Source: Methanocalculus sp.
GTDB lineage: Archaea; Halobacteriota; Methanomicrobia; Methanomicrobiales; Methanocorpusculaceae
Reading direction: 5' to 3'
Assembly: GCF_029762515.1 (NCBI RefSeq)
Contig: NZ_JARVGN010000025.1
Location: 1-11,073 of the forward strand
DNA: 11,073 nucleotides
The position numbers and the translations under genes are program-made. A model generated the notes under the pieces. The model searched no databases and was not told where the DNA came from. It saw only the letters and a list, made by a program, of their open reading frames with translations. Below are positions 6,636 to 11,073 of the stretch, in pieces. Numbering within the stretch: position 1 is the first letter of the stretch; the number at the start of each line of letters is the position of its first letter.

Positions 6636-7202
6636 ATGAGTCTTAAAAGAAAAGAGGACGGCTTCACCGGCCTTGAGGCTGCGATTGTCTTAATCGCATT
6701 CATCGTGGTCGCTGCGGTCTTCTCATATGTTATGCTCGGAGCCGGGTTCTTCACAACCCAGAAGAGCCAGGAGACTGTCTTTGGTGCGGTTGGCACTGCA
6801 ACTGCTAATATGGAGGTTACGGGCCCAGTTATTGTAACTACTGGCGACGGGGGAGCTGTTGAGTCGATAACATTCACGGTGGTTCTTGCCGCAGGTGGGG
6901 CACCGATGGATACGAGTAAGTTTACCTATATTGCATCGAATGAATCTGCCTACTTTGAATTTGGAAATGCTGATGTAACCAAAACATGGTACAGTGAGGG
7001 AGAGCAATTATCAGGATCTAATGCAAAGACATTCCTTGAGCGTGGCGATGTTTTAGACATCATTGTGCCCAGCGAATACAATGTTGTGGCGGCGAACAAA
7101 CCATTCACGATTGAAGTGAAACCACCGGTTGGCGCATCACTCTCAATCAAACGTTATGCACCACTTTCACTTGCTGCGAACAAGATCTATGAGGTTTACT
7201 AA
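6636..7202 (+). CDS. arlB1: Archaellin (archaeal flagellin) 1
   Basis: This is a filament subunit of the archaellum (188 residues as precursor). The N-terminus MSLKRKEDG-FTGLEAAIVLIAF is a class III signal peptide: the prearchaellin peptidase (ArlK/FlaK) should cut after Gly9, leaving a mature protein that starts with Phe and packs its hydrophobic N-terminal helix in the filament core. The rest is the beta-rich outer domain. One N-glycosylation sequon (NES) is visible. ATG 6636 is chosen because GGTGAT lies at 6624-6629 and because the signal peptide begins there; the frame stays open to 6549 but adds residues unlike any signal peptide. The second archaellin follows after 11 bases and shares nearly the same first 40 residues. 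The old name is flaB. Confidence 0.95.
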   Translation: MSLKRKEDGFTGLEAAIVLIAFIVVAAVFSYVMLGAGFFTTQKSQETVFGAVGTATANMEVTGPVIVTTGDGGAVESITFTVVLAAGGAPMDTSKFTYIASNESAYFEFGNADVTKTWYSEGEQLSGSNAKTFLERGDVLDIIVPSEYNVVAANKPFTIEVKPPVGASLSIKRYAPLSLAANKIYEVY

Positions 7203-7213
7203 GGTGATCTATT

Positions 7214-7798
7214 ATGAAGAAGAATGAAAATGCATTTACAGGCCTTGAGGCTGCGATCGTCCTGATCGCCTTCGTCGTCGTCGCCGCAGTATTCTCATAT
7301 GTGATGCTCGGTGCAGGATTCTTCACAGCACAGGAAGCACAGTCTGTTGTTCACACAGGTATGGGACAGGCAGCATCAAGTATAGAAGTTCTCGGAGACG
7401 TCTATGGTTTCAACAATACAGATTCATCAGGTATTGATAATATTACCTTTACCATTGCCCTGACATCTGGGAATACACCAATGGATATCGCTCGTATGAG
7501 AGTAACACTGGCAACACCCACTGCAAGGAATATCCTTGAACTGGCAGGTACCACGGGAAAAGTATCAAATGTCCCCCGTGGAAATTGGAGTGTAACCAAT
7601 ATCTACGATGAGGTCAATACGGGGGATCTGGTTCTTGATCCAAATGAGAAGTTCCAGATAACCGTAAGACCACCATTATCGAATGTAATACCAGCCGACA
7701 CAAGGTTTACCATAACAATGCAACCTGAGGTTGGTGCAATGACTACAGTGGTACGGACAACTCCTGCTGATATGAAAGCAGTGAACATTCTCCGGTAA
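7214..7798 (+). CDS. arlB2: Archaellin (archaeal flagellin) 2
   Basis: This second filament subunit has 194 residues as precursor. The signal peptide is MKKNENA-FTGLEAAIVLIAF, so the residue before the cut is Ala7 rather than the Gly found in archaellin 1. The helix region is nearly identical to archaellin 1 at protein level but the codons differ at many third positions, and the outer domains have diverged strongly, so the duplication is not recent. Three N-glycosylation sequons (NNT, NIT, NWS) are visible against one in archaellin 1. The ribosome binding site GGTGAT (7203-7208) lies directly after the stop of archaellin 1, which argues for one transcript. An oligo-T tract follows the stop. 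One of the two could be the main and the other a minor subunit; the sequence does not say which. Confidence 0.95.
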   Translation: MKKNENAFTGLEAAIVLIAFVVVAAVFSYVMLGAGFFTAQEAQSVVHTGMGQAASSIEVLGDVYGFNNTDSSGIDNITFTIALTSGNTPMDIARMRVTLATPTARNILELAGTTGKVSNVPRGNWSVTNIYDEVNTGDLVLDPNEKFQITVRPPLSNVIPADTRFTITMQPEVGAMTTVVRTTPADMKAVNILR

Positions 7799-7815
7799 AC
7801 CATCATTAACTTCCC

Positions 7816-7822
7816 TTTTTTT
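7816..7822 (+). terminator. Oligo-T terminator after the archaellin genes
   Basis: Seven T residues begin 18 bases after the stop codon of archaellin 2, a typical archaeal oligo-T termination signal. Together with the separate promoter before ArlCE it suggests that archaellins and motor genes are at least partly separate transcripts. Confidence 0.6.
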
Positions 7823-7840
7823 AGAAATCCTAACAGGTAA

Positions 7841-7856
7841 GCTCAGGCTCCTGAGC
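7841..7856 (+). repeat. Perfect GC-rich hairpin after the archaellin terminator
   Basis: GCTCAGG-CT-CCTGAGC is a perfect 7-base inverted repeat; sterically it would form a 6-pair stem with a 4-base loop. It lies about 20 bases after the oligo-T tract. It could stabilise the 3' end of read-through archaellin messages or serve as a back-up stop. No other feature occurs between it and the ArlCE promoter. Confidence 0.4.
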
Positions 7857-7991
7857 CAAAAATATGATTGATTCCTTACTGCAAGGCAGACATTCATTCC
7901 CTCCTAACCAAAGACAGAGGAAACCCATTAGTGAAGAATTCCCCCATCCCCCACACATAATACTCCAATCCCTCTGAATTAAACAAAACTA

Positions 7992-7999
7992 TTATATAT
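7992..7999 (+). promoter_or_regulatory. TATA box of the arlCE operon, predicted leaderless transcript
   Basis: TTATATAT is centred about 27 bases before the ArlCE ATG at 8023, the usual distance from an archaeal TATA box to the transcription start. No ribosome binding site lies between. The message should therefore start at or within a few bases of the start codon. Confidence 0.6.
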
Positions 8000-8022
8000 C
8001 ACTCAAATAATATACTTAGCAT

Positions 8023-8892
8023 ATGGCAGTAAACCAATCTCAGGTCGATAACATTCTGGCGACCGCCTCCGCCGACGATCCCGAGGTTAAACTGCAGAAC
8101 CTGGAACAGGAAGTCGACCTCATGAAGAAGTCGATCAAGAAGCTTTTGATCGATATACGTGAGCGTCTGAACGAAGCCGATAACCCCCTGACAGTCATTG
8201 CACAGGGAGGCGAAATAGTTGCAGGGCTCACCCCTGCTGATGCTGCCAAAATCCAGGATATTGAAGAGAGAACAGAGGAGGATGCAGCCAGGATTCAGGA
8301 GCTTGAGGAGAAGGTGGAAGAACTCCTCTCCCGCCCCGTCGGAGAGAGGGAGAAGCCGCTGCCTGAGAAGAAGGATACACGTCCTCAACAAATATATGAT
8401 GATGAGTTCATCCCGGAGATGCCTGCCGAGTACGCACTCCCACGGGTTCCGGCAGTCGATCCCAATACACGGCTCCCGGCAAATCTCCCGATGAAAAAGG
8501 AGGAGGATGGGAAACTCTGCCTTCACAAGGTGTACCAGCTCTTTAACTGGACAAAGGCTGCCATCACCAAGTACGGCCATGACAGGCTGGATATCATGCT
8601 CGATTCATACCAGTCCATTGGGTACATCACAAAAGAGGCAGCCGACGAGGTGAAAGAGATCGCCCGGATCATGCCCGCCTCGCTTGGAGAGGAGCATGAG
8701 GTTGGGGCGGATGAGTTTGTTTCAGAGCTCTACGTCCTGAACCAGATCCTGGATCCCGAAGACACCTCCCTTGACCGGGACATGATCACTGTGATGATGG
8801 AGCGGGATACCAGGAAAGGCTTTACAAAACGTCCAAAATTACCAAAGGAAGAACCAGGTGAGGAATGGGCACACCTGATCGATAAGATATAA
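8023..8892 (+). CDS. arlCE: Archaellum accessory protein, ArlC/ArlE (FlaCE) fusion type
   Basis: The 289-residue cytoplasmic protein combines two archaellum families. The N-terminal third has a charged helical segment (about 21-50, VKLQNLEQEVDLMKKSIKKL) like ArlC/FlaC, and a second coiled-coil segment at about 75-103. A Pro-rich linker (about 105-160) leads to the conserved ArlD/E domain (about 165-220: LHKVYQLFNWTKAAITKYG, then LDSYQSIGYITKEAADEV). In euryarchaea ArlC, D and E sit under the motor and receive the chemotaxis signal through CheF and CheY. The gene has its own TATA box and no ribosome binding site, consistent with leaderless translation from ATG 8023. It heads the run of motor genes that continues with ArlG, 52 bases on. 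FlaD would be an alternative name. Confidence 0.88.
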   Translation: MAVNQSQVDNILATASADDPEVKLQNLEQEVDLMKKSIKKLLIDIRERLNEADNPLTVIAQGGEIVAGLTPADAAKIQDIEERTEEDAARIQELEEKVEELLSRPVGEREKPLPEKKDTRPQQIYDDEFIPEMPAEYALPRVPAVDPNTRLPANLPMKKEEDGKLCLHKVYQLFNWTKAAITKYGHDRLDIMLDSYQSIGYITKEAADEVKEIARIMPASLGEEHEVGADEFVSELYVLNQILDPEDTSLDRDMITVMMERDTRKGFTKRPKLPKEEPGEEWAHLIDKI

Positions 8893-8944
8893 CCCTATAC
8901 AAACCATACTATACCAGGAACAACAACTCTATGAATGAGCCATC

Positions 8945-9448
8945 ATGAGTTCGGAGACCTTCGTCACTGCCATATTTCTTATCACTGCCATCATAGCAGC
9001 AGGTGTGCTCGTCAACGCAGTTTTTCCCTCCATCTACATGGCTTCCGAGACCTTCGTATCAAGCTCTCATGAGATGGATGACCGATTGCGAACCGATATT
9101 GCAATTGTCAATACAGTCATAAACGAAGATGATAATATCGCCTATGTCTGGATAAAAAATACCGGCGTGAACCCGATAGGCGATAGCCTGATCTCCCGTT
9201 TTGATATTTATCTTGGAAAAACCGGCCAGATCAGGCGGATGGAATATGATGCAGCCGCCGGAAAAACTCCTACAGCGGGGAGATGGAATTTTGAACTCTA
9301 TGATGACAACAGTAACGGACTCTGGGATCGTGGAGAGACACTTGAGATCGTAGCAAATAGTGGGAGTGTTGCGGAAGGGGACAGGATGACCTTCCAGATC
9401 GTCCTTACAAATGGCGTTCGCAGAAACATTGAATTTACAGTCATCTAG
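8945..9448 (+). CDS. arlG: Archaellum stator-like protein ArlG
   Basis: This 167-residue protein has one N-terminal membrane helix (about 5-27) and an archaellin-like beta domain facing the pseudoperiplasm. Segments such as DRLRTDIAIVNT and YVWIKNTG match ArlG/FlaG, which forms a filament tip-capped by ArlF and couples the motor to the S-layer. An acidic segment at 120-131 (DDNSNGLWDRGE) resembles a calcium-binding loop and occupies the place where relatives usually have a short Pro-Gly-Glu turn. The start at ATG 8945 is the only one possible, since TGA at 8936-8938 is in frame just upstream. No ribosome binding site is seen, but a five-codon frame (8931-8948) ends overlapping the ATG, which could couple translation. 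The assignment to ArlG rather than ArlF rests on N-terminal similarity from memory; the two families are related. Confidence 0.78.
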   Translation: MSSETFVTAIFLITAIIAAGVLVNAVFPSIYMASETFVSSSHEMDDRLRTDIAIVNTVINEDDNIAYVWIKNTGVNPIGDSLISRFDIYLGKTGQIRRMEYDAAAGKTPTAGRWNFELYDDNSNGLWDRGETLEIVANSGSVAEGDRMTFQIVLTNGVRRNIEFTVI

Positions 9449-9454
9449 GAGGTG
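9447..9454 (+). promoter_or_regulatory. Full-length ribosome binding site of arlF
   Basis: AGGAGGTG overlaps the stop codon of ArlG and is an 8-base match to the complement of the 16S rRNA 3' end. The GTG at its end (9452) is part of it. The codon lying 6 bases downstream, at the distance used by other genes here, is ATA 9461. Confidence 0.75.
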
Positions 9455-9913
9455 TTTGAGATAGGATTTGCAACCATAATAGGAGCGATTGTAGGGGTCT
9501 TTCTTCTTCTTGTTGTCGCATACCTTCTGATCGGAGCCACCCTGATCACTGCTGAAGTCGTGATGACAGCACAGCGGGATATGACTGAGGTGCAGACAGA
9601 CAAAACAGGAACCTCCATCACAATTGATGAGCATCTGATTGCAGAGAATACAACACTCTATGTTCTGGTAAAAAATGATGGAACGACGGTGATCAAGAAT
9701 CCTCTTCAGATGGATCTGTTTCTTGCAACCGACACAGGCACCCAGACACGGGAAGAATGGCAAAAAATCGGAATCACCCCCGATCTCATCAACCCCGGAT
9801 TCCTTGATCCGGGTGAGGTGCTGAATATGAGTGTGAGTATTGATGAACTGAGCCCCCCCATCTGGGTGAAGGTGGCAACACCAACAGGCACCGCTGCATC
9901 TGCATATCTATGA
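9452..9913 (+). CDS. arlF: Archaellum stator-like protein ArlF (start uncertain: GTG 9452 or ATA 9461)
   Basis: The protein has one N-terminal membrane helix (IIGAIVGVFLLLVVAYLL) and an outer beta domain with YVLVKNDG and LDPGEVLNMSV, as in ArlF/FlaF, which binds the S-layer and anchors the motor. The listed start is the only conventional start codon in the frame, but GTG 9452 lies inside the AGGAGGTG ribosome binding site. In ArlH, whose leader has GGTG too, the true ATG is 10 bases after the first G of GGTG; here exactly that position (9461) is ATA, followed by Gly-Phe, and ArlF proteins of other euryarchaea begin with Met-Gly-Phe. I therefore think translation begins at ATA 9461 (150 residues), with GTG as the alternative (153 residues). 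The ArlG stop is 3 bases upstream of GTG and the ArlH ribosome binding site overlaps the ArlF stop. Confidence 0.76.
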   Translation: MFEIGFATIIGAIVGVFLLLVVAYLLIGATLITAEVVMTAQRDMTEVQTDKTGTSITIDEHLIAENTTLYVLVKNDGTTVIKNPLQMDLFLATDTGTQTREEWQKIGITPDLINPGFLDPGEVLNMSVSIDELSPPIWVKVATPTGTAASAYL

Positions 9914-9919
9914 GGTGAT
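9914..9919 (+). promoter_or_regulatory. Ribosome binding site that decides the arlH start
   Basis: GGTGAT overlaps the TGA stop region of ArlF and places the start at ATG 9924, four bases on. The in-frame GTG at 9915 lies inside the binding site and is unlikely to be used. Confidence 0.75.
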
Positions 9920-9923
9920 AAGA

Positions 9924-10688
9924 ATGGGCGTATATGATGATGACGAGGACTCCGGCAACTCATACTTAAATGACCTGATCGGGGGATCAGACAAGCAGAT
10001 CCTCTCGACAGGTAACCCCGAGATTGACAGAAAGATTGCAGACGGTCTGCCTCTCTACTCGATGACCCTGATCGAGGGCGAGAACGATACCGGCAAGAGT
10101 GTCATCACCCAGCAGATCATGTGGGGTGCGATGAAGAATTCATTCACGGTTGACCTCTTTACAACAGAGAGTACCGTCAAGAGTTTCCTCAAACAGATGG
10201 AGTCGATGAGTCTGGATATCTCAGATTACTATGCATGGGGGTACATTCGGGTATTCCCCCTCCATGTGGTTGGATTTGACTGGGATGAAGGTGATATGCA
10301 GGGCATCCTGGGCCGGCTTGTGAAACACATGCAGAGTAGCAAGGCAGAGGTCATCATCATCGACTCGCTCACCCTCTTCTCTGAATACGCATCAACAGAT
10401 ATGGTCATGACCTTCTTCACAAACTGCAAGACCCTCGTTGATAACGGCAAAACCATCCTGATCACCCTCCACACCTATGCATTTGAAGAAGACTCGCTTG
10501 TTCGGATCCGCTCCACCTGTGATGCACACCTGGTGATGAAGAAGTCACTTATCGGTGATAAGTACGTCATGGTGATGGAGGTTGGAAAAGTGCGGGGTGC
10601 GAGAAAAACTACAGGAAACCTGGTATCCTTTGAGGTTCACCCGGGGTATGGCATGAAGATCATCCCAATGTCGGTAGCAAAAGTATAG
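9924..10688 (+). CDS. arlH: Archaellum ATP-binding protein ArlH (KaiC-like)
   Basis: ArlH is a RecA/KaiC-like cytoplasmic protein (254 residues) that binds ATP and forms the core of the motor with ArlI, inside the ArlCDE ring. The Walker A motif is GENDTGKS (52-59) and the Walker B segment is EVIIIDS (142-148, Asp147). The segment EYASTDMVMTFFTNCK and the TLHTYAF stretch match the family. The start at ATG 9924 (MGVYDDDEDSG) is chosen over GTG 9915 because the GTG is part of the GGTGAT ribosome binding site. The stop is 3 bases before the ATG of ArlI, so the two are probably translationally coupled. No missing key residue was noticed. Confidence 0.95.
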   Translation: MGVYDDDEDSGNSYLNDLIGGSDKQILSTGNPEIDRKIADGLPLYSMTLIEGENDTGKSVITQQIMWGAMKNSFTVDLFTTESTVKSFLKQMESMSLDISDYYAWGYIRVFPLHVVGFDWDEGDMQGILGRLVKHMQSSKAEVIIIDSLTLFSEYASTDMVMTFFTNCKTLVDNGKTILITLHTYAFEEDSLVRIRSTCDAHLVMKKSLIGDKYVMVMEVGKVRGARKTTGNLVSFEVHPGYGMKIIPMSVAKV

Positions 10689-10691
10689 ATC

Positions 10692-11073
10692 ATGGCATCC
10701 TCACTCTCAGTGGACGTAACCCTCCCCTTTCAGCCCCAGACAGCTGATGTCGAAGAGATCTATGAAGGAGATCTTGAGTCATCCGCACTGTACCGTATGC
10801 TCCCCGAGAATGCCCGGGAGTACGTCCGTGAGAGCCCGCACCTCCTCGAATATCTTTTAATTTTTCCTGTTGATATCTATGGCATCCCGCTCTTCCTCTC
10901 GGAACTGAAAGGCGATCTCAAAAAGATGGAGAGCCCGAATGTCATCTACCCTGTCGGAAATGAAACATTTGTCCATATCCTCCCTGACCCAAATGATGTC
11001 AGGCAGTACTATATTCCAATAGAGCCCTCGTTTCTTCACAGTGTCGGCTACCTCAACGCCGCAATCGAATGTA
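10692..11073 (+). CDS. arlI: Archaellum motor ATPase ArlI (partial, N-terminal part)
   Basis: The first 127 codons of a gene that runs off the right edge are present. The segments LLEYLLIFPVDIYGIP and VIYPVGNETFVHI followed by DVRQYYIPIEPSFL match the N-terminal domain of ArlI/FlaI, a hexameric type II/IV secretion ATPase that drives both assembly and rotation of the archaellum. The Walker motifs would be further downstream, outside the window. ATG 10692 lies 3 bases after the ArlH stop and has no clear ribosome binding site, so coupling to ArlH is likely. ArlJ is expected next. Confidence 0.92.
   Translation, partial: MASSLSVDVTLPFQPQTADVEEIYEGDLESSALYRMLPENAREYVRESPHLLEYLLIFPVDIYGIPLFLSELKGDLKKMESPNVIYPVGNETFVHILPDPNDVRQYYIPIEPSFLHSVGYLNAAIEC

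Noticed and set aside
7999..8580. A 193-codon minus-strand frame opposite arlCE
   Set aside because: It is antisense to the conserved ArlCE coding region, rich in Leu and Cys, and has no start context.
9059..9763. A 234-codon minus-strand frame opposite arlG and arlF
   Set aside because: It crosses two real genes on the other strand and shows no recognisable protein features.
10854..10868. T-rich stretch inside arlI as a terminator
   Set aside because: It encodes conserved hydrophobic residues of the ArlI N-terminal domain and is interrupted by A residues.

Overview
The window looks like a piece of a euryarchaeal chromosome from a motile methanogen, most likely of the order Methanomicrobiales. 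The evidence is a complete archaellum (fla/arl) gene run of euryarchaeal type (archaellins, a fused ArlC/ArlD-E protein, ArlG, ArlF, ArlH, ArlI), archaeal TATA boxes, oligo-T terminators, GGTGAT-type ribosome binding sites, and exported proteins with short Thr/Pro linkers. Genus cannot be fixed from the sequence alone. No methanogenesis gene lies in the window, so the assignment rests on protein style and gene order.

Left part (1-6188): metabolic and housekeeping genes. On the minus strand a SpeD-like pyruvoyl decarboxylase gene (1102-680) is followed 42 bases later by a small-multidrug-export-type membrane protein that runs off the left edge (637-1). A 313-base AT-rich spacer separates these from a large minus-strand M1 aminopeptidase (4277-1416). 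Divergent from it is an ornithine cyclodeaminase/mu-crystallin family enzyme (4463-5425), probably alanine dehydrogenase. That gene overlaps tail to tail by 20 bases with a minus-strand gene for a membrane-anchored extracellular protein of unknown function (6188-5406).

Right part (6189-11073): the archaellum locus, all on the plus strand. A 447-base spacer carries a TATA box for two tandem archaellin genes (6636-7202 and 7214-7798). An oligo-T tract and a small hairpin follow. A second TATA box lies so close to the ArlCE start that its message should be leaderless. Next come ArlCE (8023-8892), ArlG (8945-9448), ArlF (up to 9913), ArlH (9924-10688) and the start of ArlI (10692 onward, cut by the right edge). 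ArlCE links the motor to the chemotaxis system, ArlF and ArlG form the pseudoperiplasmic stator-like part, ArlH and ArlI are the cytoplasmic ATP-binding pair that assembles and rotates the filament, and the archaellins build the filament. ArlJ, the membrane platform, is expected just beyond the right edge.

The most striking observation is the start of ArlF. Its only conventional start codon (GTG 9452) sits inside a full AGGAGGTG ribosome binding site. At the spacing where its neighbour ArlH has ATG there is instead an ATA codon, followed by Gly-Phe as expected for an ArlF N-terminus. Other points of interest are the SpeD-like enzyme with a conserved Ser/His/Cys triad but altered cleavage-site context, a possible Ca2+-binding loop in ArlG, and unequal signal-peptide and glycosylation features between the two archaellins. 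I saw no CRISPR array, insertion sequence, tRNA or rRNA.
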